From the NCBI RefSeq assembly GCF_030867095.1, contig NC_081829.1:49721036-49785035 (forward strand): a stretch of 64,000 nucleotides of DNA, written 5' to 3'. Each line of letters starts with the position of its first letter. The stretch's first letter is position 1. A program made the position numbers and the translations under genes. Below the pieces are notes generated by a model. That model was not told where the DNA came from and did no database searches. It was given only the letters and a program-made list of their open reading frames with translations. Of the stretch, positions 44,723 to 56,640 are shown piece by piece. The stretch comes from Alligator mississippiensis (taxonomy: Eukaryota; Chordata; Crocodylia; Alligatoridae).

Positions 44723-46510
44723 AGCTGGTGCTGCCCCCAGTGTGTCTGGCTGCCGCCCCCCACTCGGGGATCAGGGCCTCTGTCCTCTCCCTCAGCCGCC
44801 AGAACAGCAGCAGGAAGCCAACAGAAGATTCACTGGGGAGGCCTGGCAGGGAATCTGGCTCCTGCCCTGGATCTCTGGCTGTCCAAACGCCATAGTGACC
44901 AGTCCCCACCCCCTTTGAAGTAATAATAGCCACAAAGCCAGGCCCTGCTCCCCGAATGCAGAAAGCCACTTTCAGCCCCTACCCCAGGACAGGCCAATGT
45001 GTTGGGAGATGTGTTTGCATGCGCTTTTCACAGTTTCATTTCATCTGTTCAGCTCTCTGGCCCCAAACATGAAGTGTCTGTCAGGTGGGGAGGATGAGCA
45101 GCATTTCCAGCCTCTGTGACGAATGCATAATTGCAGCAGAAACAGCTTCCCACGCGTGACCCCTGCCTTGGTGGAGTGGACTCACCGAGGGTGGAAATCT
45201 TTCTTTTTTTCTGCAACTGATGCACACAGACACATATCAAGGAGAGCAGTGTCTGGGGCAGATTACGGCACCTTTTCCCCACCTATGTCACCAGAAGTCT
45301 ACCAGCAAATCAATGCTCGACTCTGGGAACCAGGATGGATGAGATACACTACGTGATCTCCTGTGCTTCCTCAGGGCCATAAGAGAGTGCTGCTTTGGTG
45401 GTAGCTGTGTCTTGCTCTCCCAGCTAACAAATAAACGATATCCAGCCAGTACTACCCCTGTGAACACGGATTGTATCTGCTGGAAAACTACACGTAGGAG
45501 ACTCTTTACCTCTGGGCACTTGCCTCCTAGGAGTGGAGGCCAATAAAGTGATCAAGTGTATTTATTTGCTTTTGACAGATGCGGTGATAAGGAAGAGGCT
45601 CTCTCTAAACTTACACACAACTGAATGTTAAAAAAAAAATACCAGTATCCTGTCTCACTACTTAGAGCTACTTTTGTGCAGGGAAAAAGGGTCATAAAGT
45701 TGGGAGAATAGATGCAATAAGAAACATTTCATTTTTCTATAAGGCATGTTAATAGTAGAGAGCCCTGAAAACTAAGTGGTATTTCTGGCCTCTAATATCA
45801 TTAACAATATTTTCTCAAACACTGTTTACTTTGTAAGTAGTAATGAATTTGTGCTGCTGCCTCACCTTATTAAGCTAATGGGCAAGGGAGGGGACAGGGG
45901 AGTCTTCTGTCATGGGTCTGTTGGGGATTGTCTCTCTGAAATGAGTTTCAAGAGCTGTATGGAATTAGCAAGAAACAAAACAACCTGAGCCAGGAAATGC
46001 TACTAGAACAATAACTAACCATTTCTGGGATTACAGTTAGTGAAATTAAGGTCTGCCATACTGTTGAGACATGGCTGGGTTAAGAATTACTTTTAAAAGA
46101 TTTCTTAACACATTAATCTTTTGCTGTTGAAGCTGAAAATTCCTAAATGTCTTTGCTATTTCTGGTTGCATATCTTTTTTCAGTTTGGATAAAAAGAATA
46201 GATTAGTCAGCTTCTAATCAAGTTCATTTTGAAGTTCTCATGCAGCAGTGTTTTGGGTGTAAACTGTGGGAGAATGTTTTTGTTAATTTTTCATTGCACA
46301 TAGGTCTCATGGAAACTCTTCTGGGATGTTGGGTTCTAAAAAATACACAATCCCTAAATTTGAAATTGAATTTGACCGATATCATATCTTTACGTAAGGC
46401 TTAGTTTTATACGTATGATACTTACTTTAAGCTTTTTAAGCCTTGTGGTTTCCCTCTTTCTACTGTTTATAAAAATTACTTTTTCATAAGTGTTTTAATA
46501 AATATAGTAT
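44723..46510 (+). other. ADO: Probable ADO 3'UTR region with candidate poly(A) signals
   Basis: AATAAA occurs at 45430-45435, 45542-45547 and 46497-46502, and again at about 47793. Any of these could end ADO transcripts; RNA data would be needed to choose. Sequence becomes AT-rich after about 45400, and no repeats are obvious, which fits a long 3'UTR. Confidence 0.45.
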
Positions 46511-49500
46511 AGAAAAATGCAGTGAATTTTGCCTTGCTATAGTGTACACAGTCTTAAGGTGTAGTTTGCCCATGGTGTTGGGGGTATGCCTTTCTAGCAA
46601 GGGTCATTCTACTATTGAAATATTCTACTATTGTTTTCTACTACTGAAATATTCTGTTTATACTGCAAGAAAAGGTTTTGTAATGTGCCTGCATATCTTA
46701 ATGCACACTTTGTACCAGAGACCCAAATGTGGGTAGCCTTGACTCTTCTGGTCTTGAAGCAGTGACTTGAACAGAAAAAATATTGACTTACCAACCTCAC
46801 AAATGATGTACCAACCTGATCCAGAAATTTTTCCATCACACTTATTATTTCTTCTTTGCTTTTTGTATTTGTAAAAGCAGATTTTGTTTTTCCCTGTATA
46901 GCTGCTTATACATGAGAATTTTAAACTAATCCTGATGTGGCTTTAATCTTCAAGGGTTATTTTCCATTGTCTGCAAAAGATTGGACGTGAATTATATTAA
47001 GCATTATATATGCAAATCTTTAATTCTTTCTAGAGCATAAGGTGAAAATTATTTTATGCAGTTCGCATTTATTTTTCTGGCACTTCAAAGTGTCAGATAT
47101 TTCTACAGCTGTGTTGCCTACTTTTCCTGGAATTCCGTTGCAGTTTACAGTTGTGCAGTAGGTTCCAGCATTCTTCATCTTATTACTTAACTGTAGTACA
47201 GTTCTTTAGCACATTACTGCATGTGATTCAAACTCTGCTCTTTAACACTAACGAAGACCTTAATCGTTTTTCAGACTTCAGTATGTGAAATAGTAGTGCA
47301 AGCACCTCTACTAGAAAAACAAACTGCTACAAAAAGCATTTTTATCTAACCTATTTTAACTTCCTAGGTGTCTCAATTATTTGAATTTGAAGCTAGCCAG
47401 CATGTTTAATAGGATGTGACTTTAATGCATCTTTAGTATAGAGGACAGCAGCAGTCCCCCATCCTCACAGGATGATGTAAGAATGATCACAGCAAAACGT
47501 TTACTATATCAGGGTTAAAAGGACCAGTATTAAAACAGGTCACAGTACCAGGAAGAAACCAAATACAACCTAAGATGCATTAAAGAAAAGTCTGTACAAC
47601 TTTTTGTCCAAACCTTTGTATATTTAGAAATTAATCATAAATTTGGAAGGGACCTCAAGGGTCAAAACTTATTGCAGATGTTCCTGATATCTGTAAACAG
47701 AAGGTTTAAGTCAGCATTATTGTTCTTTCTCTCTGCAGTCTGGTTGTTGTGTTTTCATAACAGCAAAAATGATTGTTACTGTTCAGCTATAGAATAAATG
47801 CAGGATATCTCGACACTGGCTTATGATTTTTTGCTTTGACAGTTGTGATAGAGTTGGGAACTCAGATTAAAAGATTCATTTGCTTTTGTCTATTATTACA
47901 CACAGCATAGTTGCCTTTTAAAAGTGACCTTTAAGTCAATTTATGCACAATTTATATATTAGTTTCAGCCTCTCATGTTGGCACCATGAATGCTATGCCA
48001 GTATGAAATTGTCCTGCCATATCCTGGTTTGTAAGATTTTCATGTGGTCCTGTACTCAAGATTCTGTCCAGCCAGATCCAAAACTAAGTCAAATATGCTT
48101 TAAAATTGGTTTGACAGCAGCAGCCTGTAAGATAGTCCACTGATATAGATGCAGTGAGCTGTGTGGTACATTTAAGATGCTCTAACCACTGCTATAGCTG
48201 CAGTCATTTAGGAAGCTATGTTTCCTAATCTGCGCTATTCTGAGCATCTATGTTAAATCTGTCATTAAAAGTTCACCTGTGTCTTGGAAGCCAAATGTAT
48301 ACGGCATGAGATGACACTGCTGAAATGCTCTAAGAGATGAAAAATGATGAAAAATGATTTCCTCCTCTGGACATACAACATGGAACCATAAATGCAGGTA
48401 CCTATATTTTCACAGCTCTGTAGCAAAGACTGATCTAATTGCTGTATAAATTTAGGTAAACATGCAATTACCTTTATTTACAGTAAAATTGGCCCAGTAT
48501 TTCAGGTGAATAACAGGAGCTCCAAAGGAATGGGAGCAGGGCAACATCTGAAAAAAACACACTACCCATTCTAATGAAGATCTTTAGCCTTTTTGTTTTC
48601 TGAGGTGTTGAACAGCCAGAAGCTGTACTGAATGGAAAAATGCATACAAGCAGTCCTTCCTTCCTTTTAGCAAGGTTTTCTTTTTAAAAGAAAGTTGCAT
48701 CCAGCCTTCCTATTTCACTGCCATGCTCTGAAGCTTTGGCCCCATTTCTACCTGAATTTTAAAAGCTTTACTAAGCTTTCAGTGAGGAAGGAAAGATTTG
48801 TAGACACCACTTTAACCTGCTCTAAGCCAATTCAGGTCATGCTTAACTTTGCAGAACTACTGACAGCTCTAAGTCTACATTCTTTTGCAGCCAGTAAAAT
48901 ACACAACAGCAAAGCATTAAATATGAACAGAGATGTAAAATTCCACATGTTGCCTTAGTTCACTTGAACCCAGTGAAGGCAGGGTAACCTATTCAACACT
49001 GTGCATTGAAGCTAAAATAAGGGTTTCGGCAGTGAAAAGTGCCTACTAATTTAGGGGGTCAGAGTTAATACTAGCAAGACTTAACCCCTGCTAGTTTGGT
49101 ACCAAATGCATAGAGGAGACACTTGCATAAATATTTCCTTCAGGTAAATTAAATATGGCTATCCATGGGAGCTGTGGGTTCTCAGTGCTTCTTAGGTTCA
49201 GCTTTAAGCAGGTCTGTACAATGCAAAAAAACCCCATGACTATTCTTAAATGTGGGTTTTTTTCTGCAAAGGTCCAGATCAAGACTGTTCATTATTTGCA
49301 AGAATACTACTGCATAGTGAAGACCTGCTTCCACACTTACTCTGCAACTGTAGATAACAAAGAGCTGGGGTCTGCCTTGAACAATAAGGGCTTGCCTCAT
49401 TTAATTAAAACAGGTGCTCGAGAGGTTCTTACCTTCTGGAAAGAACGTGCAGCAAACCAGGACAATATATTATGTGCCATTTCATAAGAGGGGTTTCCAC

Positions 49501-49920
49501 ATGCATTTCCTAGGTGTTAGGTGTTGCATTTTATAGAAGTGAATGTGCCACAACAGCTTTGCATTTTCTGAACAAGCCACAAAGCCATTCCTTAACTCAA
49601 GAAGAAGCTCCAATTAGGTGCAAGATGTATTCCCCAGCTGAAATTAAGTGCAAGTCCAGGGAGACATTTGCTTGCCACAGCTGCTAAAGCACTTGGGCTT
49701 TAATTTTTTTGTTTTCAGGCTTCTGATCCTATAAAACTTTGTGCTCTTTGCTTTTATCCAAGTGACTGGGGGGAGGGTCACATTAGGATCTAGAGAGTTA
49801 AGGCAAGCAGGTGCTGGAAGGAAGAAGCATGGAATGGGGTGGGCCCTTCCTTGCCCACAGCTGCCCCAACTGCACTTGTGAGGTTGCCAATGCACCAGGG
49901 ACAGAGGTCTGGTGAGTGTC
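46511..49920. other. Repeat-poor AT-rich DNA between ADO and EGR2
   Basis: No gene is seen. The only suspected repeat is a short CR1 3'-end trace at about 47640-47680 (ggaagggacctcaagggtc). The low repeat content compared with the left 40 kb suggests that selection or 3'UTR/regulatory function keeps insertions out. Confidence 0.45.
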
Positions 49921-49929
49921 CCCCACAGG

Positions 49930-50072
49930 TGCTAGGCAGACCAGGTTCTTTGGGTAAATCTGATATCTTTTATTAGGCCAACTAAAATAGTTGGAAAAAT
50001 TCTTTGCAAACTTTCGGGTACAAACACCCTGCTTAAGTCCTTATACCAACATGTCTACAACCAACACCCCAC
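49930..50072 (-). repeat. AAAGATATC dispersed repeat, partial copy
   Basis: agaccaggttctttgggta, atatcttttattaggccaac and caaactttcgggtac follow the order of the left arm of the 56.2-kb palindrome. It lies just beyond the EGR2 3'UTR and bears on where that transcript ends. Confidence 0.75.
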
Positions 50073-50499
50073 AGGTGCTGGGTGCCAATATTGCCTCTGA
50101 ACAGCAGCCGCTAGAGCCATCTCTGGCAGAGCGCCTCAGCTCAGCGCGGGTGTGATTTTCCTGCCTTCAAGGAGGCTTCCCCAGGAGAAACCTAGTGAAA
50201 GCTTCACCAACAGGCATGCCCCTGCCCTGCCCTTGCCCGCTCTAGCCGCCCTCCCCTCCCCTGGTGCTGGCCCCGGGCTTCACCCTCCACAAATCACGGT
50301 GTGTCCCACCCTGGTTGGGAGGCTGCCCGGGGAAATCCCTGCGGCCCAGGGGCTGTTCCTGTACTGGGCAGCGCTGAGGAGCAGTTCCCTGGCTGTGCCC
50401 TCCCCGCGGCCTCGCCGCCCCCACCCCATCCCGGGGATCCCTGTCTCCCAAGCCGGGGCAGCAGAGGGGCTGGTAGCGAGCAGAGAAACGCTGCAAGGC

Positions 50500-50944
50500 C
50501 CGGGCCTCCGAGTGAAAAGTGTTTATTTACAGGCTGTGGAGAACAAGCCCGGTCTCCCTCCGCGGGCTGCTGGTCAGGGCAGACGAGCGCGCCGGCAGTC
50601 GCCACGTCCCGTCCGTGTCTTCGGGGAGGAGCCCGAGGGCGGTACAAAAATAGAGCGTCTAAAACCCGCGTGTGAACAGCAGGGACGTGCGGGCCGCGCA
50701 TGTACATGCGGACACGGGCCCGTGGTCCCCTGGGATGTGGACACCAGGCATGCACCTCCTCTATGTACAACCGCTGCCCGGCCCGGCCCTCCCCGCGGGC
50801 ACGGCCGGGAGCATCTGCGCTGGACTTAGCGGGCGCCGCCACATAGCGCTGCCCGGGCAAAGCCGTCCCGGCTGGTCTCCGCAGGCCGGGGGCTATAAAG
50901 TGCACAGCGCCTCCCTCCCGGCCCCCGCTCCGCCCGCGGGGCCG
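50500..50944 (-). other. EGR2: EGR2 3'UTR with poly(A) signal and Pumilio-type element
   Basis: Below the EGR2 stop the - strand reads on to GTAAATAAACAC, with AATAAA at 50527-50522, giving a 3'UTR of about 420-440 nt. TGTACATA on the - strand (50769-50762) is a perfect Pumilio recognition element (UGUANAUA), suggesting mRNA destabilisation as expected for an immediate-early transcript. A longer transcript using a further signal cannot be excluded. Confidence 0.6.
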
Positions 50945-52682
<1,738 letters not shown>

Positions 52683-52904
52683 TTGCTCAGGAGGCGCGCG
52701 CGGAGGAGCTCTCCCTGCCCGTGGTGCCAACGATGCCGGAGTGAGGGCTGCCTTTTCCCTCCACTGGAAAAAAAAACAAAAACCCAAATCGGCTTGTTAC
52801 GAAGCGGCCCGTGCCGCCGCCGCGGGCACTGCCCTGTGCGGCTCCGGGACGCACTGTGGTGTTGTGGGCACAGCCGGGGGCCCGCGTCGCGCTCGTAATC
52901 AATT

Positions 52905-52980
52905 GCAGCCCACGGGAAGCGTGGCGGGAAGTATTTATGGGGCGGCCCTGAATGCCCGGGACGTCACTGCCCATATAAGG
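52905..52980 (-). promoter_or_regulatory. EGR2: EGR2 core promoter: TATA-like box, CRE-like site, CArG box
   Basis: On the - strand, CCATAAATAC (52940-52931) can serve as a TATA-like box, which would place initiation near 52905 and give a 5'UTR of about 220 nt. Just upstream is GTGACGTC (52967-52960), 7 of 8 bases of a CRE. Beyond it is a perfect CArG box, CCATATAAGG on the + strand (52971-52980), the SRF binding site. This close packing is what immediate-early genes show. The exact start site needs RNA evidence. Confidence 0.75.
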
Positions 52981-53171
52981 ACTGAGGAACGGGGCCGGGC
53001 GGAATCACTGAGAGGCACGCGGGACCCCTGTGCAGGCTGCGCGGGGCCGGCCCGGCCCGTCCTGGGCAGGACTGGGCTGAGCTGGGCGGCCGGGCGCCCG
53101 CATCGCTTTTATCAAGGGGCAACAAGCGCAGTCAACGGAACTCGGAAAAGCCCGTGGGAGGCGCCGCGGCG

Positions 53172-53256
53172 TGTTCCGGTTGTGGGCCCTGCCCGAATAA
53201 GGCGCGGATCCGGCGCGGCGCCCCGCCCCACGCCTTTTTAGGCCTCGTTCCGGAAA
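53172..53256. promoter_or_regulatory. EGR2: Distal serum-response-element cluster with ETS sites
   Basis: CCTTTTTAGG (53233-53242) is a perfect CArG box. TTCCGGAA (53248-53255), an ETS/TCF site, lies 5 bases away, as in classical serum response elements. CCGAATAAGG (53193-53202) is a one-mismatch CArG and TTCCGG (53174-53179) a second ETS core. The cluster lies about 250-330 bp upstream of the TATA-like box. Confidence 0.75.
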
Positions 53257-53451
53257 ATCAAACTTCGGAACTAGCCGAGCTGAGCCGCTCAGAGCCTGGC
53301 CGCCCCGACCGCTTCTTGGCAGCCGCGACCGCAACGCGGCTGAGCAGAAAATAGCCGCGTTCACGGAATCGCACTTCTGTTTTCTGAATTACGGGTGGAA
53401 AGAGGCCGCGCAGCCGCCACTTCTGTTGGAAAGTGTCTGATCTATATATAC

Positions 53452-53490
53452 ATATATTGTGTATGTGTGTGTACGTGTGTGTGCACACAT
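53452..53490. repeat. (TG)n / (TA)n microsatellite
   Basis: A tatatatacatatat stretch is followed by imperfect tgtgtg/cacaca units within the EGR2 upstream CpG tract. Confidence 0.85.
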
Positions 53491-54760
53491 GGAGCTGCAG
53501 CGAGGGGAAGGAGCGAGGCTTGGTGGGCCCCCCTGGGCCGCAGCCCCGTGCCCGGGCCCCGTGTTGTCTGGGGCTGGCGCCTGGGAACGCAGATGTGGGC
53601 GCAGGCACCCCCGCTCCCCGCCCCCTCCACGCGCCACGCGTGCCAGAAGCTGCGTTTCCCACGCTCGGACGTTTCCGCGGTGACCCGCTGTTGCACTGGT
53701 GTCTGCACAACGGGACCGGCTGGCAGGGGCCGGGCGCGCCCCAGGGCTGAGCCCCTGGGCAGCGCCCAGAGCAGCAGGGAGCCGGGCGCCTTTCCGCTCG
53801 CGTGCCGGGCCGCAGGGATCCGTGACCGCCAGAAGACCCGTGCCCAGGCGGGCGGCGCGGCGCAGGCTCCTCGCGGGGCGTCACTGCGCTGGCATCTGCA
53901 ACCCGGGTTCGCCCTGAAGTCTCTCCTGCCTCGGCTCCAGCGCCGCGCTGCGGAGACGGCGCCAACCGCGGGGCTGAGCTGGGGCGGCGACCGCTCTTGC
54001 GCCCAGCCCGAGCGCGCTGCCCAGGCCGCAGGAGGGGCGTGCCCGGACCTGGCGCCCGTCTGCGGAGCTCCCTCGTGGGTGCAAACGCTGCGCTAGGGCG
54101 TCGGGCGGGAGCAGGTGCGAAGGCGACGTGGGACTTTGACAGCCGAGATCCCACCGGGACGGATCCGGTGTCTGCCTCCTCCCACCGGGGCTCCCCGCGC
54201 CGGAGCGCCCCCCCCTCCCCCCGGGGGCTGCGGCGTGGGACTGGAGGCAAGTCTCTGCTTGAGTCCCGGAGGCGGCCGTCCAGTTACGCAGATGCCGCCT
54301 GGCGCTGCGGGGCTCCGGTTCCGCGGGTCCGGCCCACGGCTCCGCGCACCACAGCCAGGGGCCAGCGCGGGGGCCCCGGAGGGACGAGAGCTGCCCGCGG
54401 GAGACCAGAGGCCGCCGCGAAGCCTCGCCTCGCCGACCAGCCGCGGCCGCCTCGCCGCTCCGTGCCCTCAGAGCTGCCCCTGGTCGTGGGCAGAGGCGCC
54501 CGCAGGCGCTTGGCGTCCTCCGGCATGGGGGGCTCCGAGGGGTCTCCCCAGCGCCCGCCGCTCCCCATCAGCGGCCCGGCACCGCCGCGGCCCCCGAGGA
54601 CAAGGAATAAAGGGCTCTTGGTTCCTAAGACGGAGCAGGGAAGCTTTCCGGCGGCTTTCTAGTCTCACATCCTTGGCGTTTCCACCCCCGATTCCGAGCC
54701 CTCCTCCCTCAGCCGGCCCGGGGCCTGCTGCAGCAGCCGTGACCTCGAGGCGGAAAGAAG

Positions 54761-56200
54761 AAAGATAGGCAGGCAGAAGGACATGAGCTCCCGAGGGCTG
54801 TGCTCCAGTGGAGGGGCTAGGTCCTGCCCCATGCCTGGGAATTTCATACCACAATTAGAAATCCAGGCCCCCGCCTTTGACTACAGCTGGGCAGTTAGAG
54901 GTTTTCCACTACCCTCATCTCTGCCCCTGGTAAAGGCACCATGTTGTCTCTTGCAGCAGCTCTAATTCTTCTACCTGCTTCCCCCATAGAACCTTCTAGC
55001 TGCTCAGCCCAACACTAACTCTCCCCCTCAACCTTGTTTTGGGAGGAGATTATTCTCAGTGCAACAACACCCCTTCCTAGTCTGTCTCTTACACCCCTAA
55101 CCTCACTGATTAGACCATTTACAGCAGCAGCTTGATCTGTGTTTCCCAAATTCGCTCTGGATGCTGTCCAGTTCAGTCTTCACCCCTCACTGAAACTGCT
55201 CTGAATCACACTTCTAACAATCTTCTCTGGCTCTCACAGCCCCAACTCTATTCTCACTCTTCAGTGCTCATGCACAGCTTTAACAAATTTTGTCTTCTCC
55301 TGGTTTTCACTGATCATTCCTTCAGGATTTACTTAGCTAGGTCCTCTTCTTTCTCCTACACTTCCTTGGGTTAGGGGTCCATTCAGCTTTTCCCTTTTTA
55401 CCTAGGTGCCCTCAGCTGGCTGGGGCCAGCTTTTCCCCAGTGCCCTCAGCTCCTTTGGTTTCTTGGGGTCCATTCTCTATCAACTCCTTTCCCATTAAGG
55501 TGATTAAAACTGAGCTCATTTACATTCCAGTACTTCTGATTGTACTAAAATAACTTTGCTTGCATGTTTAGTACTTTATTTTATGTTCAAGTTGATCATC
55601 CATACATTACTCCCAAGCACTGTGCCAGGCTTTATGGCCTGTCTCTACATCCTTCTACAGAGGAGGGTTCAGTACTATATTATTTCTGAGAGTATGTTAC
55701 CATACTATGGTCTGAGCACTTATGTTACTTTTATCATTTTTTGTTACATGACTCATTTCTTTCTTCTCCTACAAAAGCAACACTTTAGAGAGCCTCATAG
55801 ACTATAGAGACTAGCAAATGTTCTGTATAATAAAACACCAAAAACCAAACAGGAAAGGATTTACCTACTGGGAGGGGAGAGATCCATCATGAGAGAATAT
55901 TTGTCTCTCAAAGTAGCCTTAAAACTTAAAGATGAACAAATCACTACCCTACTCCATCTAACTTTTCATTCCTATTTGACTGTCATCTAACTTTCAGTGT
56001 GCACAGACTTTACTACATTACCATGTGTATCAAAGCCACTGATTCTATAACTCATGGAACTCAAACTCCTTGTTTCTTGTAGCGTCACAAAATGACTCCA
56101 TTTACTAACATCCTCATATCATTAGGACTTCTGTTTCCAAGCCACTTTTTTCCAAAGTTTGATTTTCCAGAACGAGACCTTAAGTTCTACATAGATAGAG
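54761..56200. other. Intergenic DNA upstream of EGR2
   Basis: Ordinary AT/pyrimidine-rich DNA with no gene or clear repeat. The sharp change from the CpG tract at 54760 is the only visible boundary. Confidence 0.5.
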
Positions 56201-56202
56201 AT

Positions 56203-56640
56203 AGACAAGGTTCTTTGGGCAACTCTAATATCTTTTATTAGACCAACTTAAATAGTTGGAAAACAACTTTTAAGCAAGCCTGTGGGTTCAAAAACCCTTC
56301 GTTGGGCTAAGGAAGTTTCAGCAGTTGGTATGTGCTCTTCCTGGATGGAATGAAAAATAAAGAAGCCAGAGGCTGGGCTGGTATGCATACAAGATAGGCA
56401 GTCTTGAATGCATACCAGCCCAGCCTCTGGCTTCTTTACTTCTCATTCCATCCAGAAAGAGCACACACACCAACTGCTGAAACTTTCTTAGCCTGACGAA
56501 GGGTTTTTGAACCCGCAGGCTTGCTTAAAAGTTGTTTTCCAACTATTTAAGTTGGTCTAATAAAAGATATCAGAGTCGCCCAAAGAACCTTGTCTGCCTA
56601 TGTCCTTAGACCAACACAGCTACAACCTACACCTCTGTAA
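56203..56640. repeat. Long near-perfect inverted repeat (two repeat copies head-to-head)
   Basis: The left arm, about 56203-56390, starts agacaaggttctttgggc and ends gctgggctggtatgcat. It is mirrored by the right arm, about 56405-56590, from atgcataccagcccagc to gcccaaagaaccttgtct. The arms differ at only a few places. A spacer of about 15 bases separates them. The right flank has ctaggcc-free tail sequence reading gaccaacacagctacaacc. Single-arm relatives lie at 24.6, 49.9 and 63.1 kb, so this is either a foldback form of a dispersed family or two copies inserted head-to-head. Confidence 0.9.

Larger units (their letters stand above)
43370..44740. promoter_or_regulatory. ADO: CpG island covering ADO promoter and coding region
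   Basis: CpG density rises sharply at about 43370, from AT-rich flanks, and falls after the ADO stop. The island holds the ADO 5' flank and its whole coding exon, typical of a constitutively active vertebrate promoter. Open frames on either strand upstream of 43985 (up to 221 codons) come from high GC and are not proposed as genes. Confidence 0.85.

Noticed and set aside
53258-54768. Frames of 194-330 codons on both strands upstream of EGR2
   Set aside because: They overlap each other on both strands within a CpG tract, with low-complexity composition and no domains, and are not conserved as far as I can recognise.
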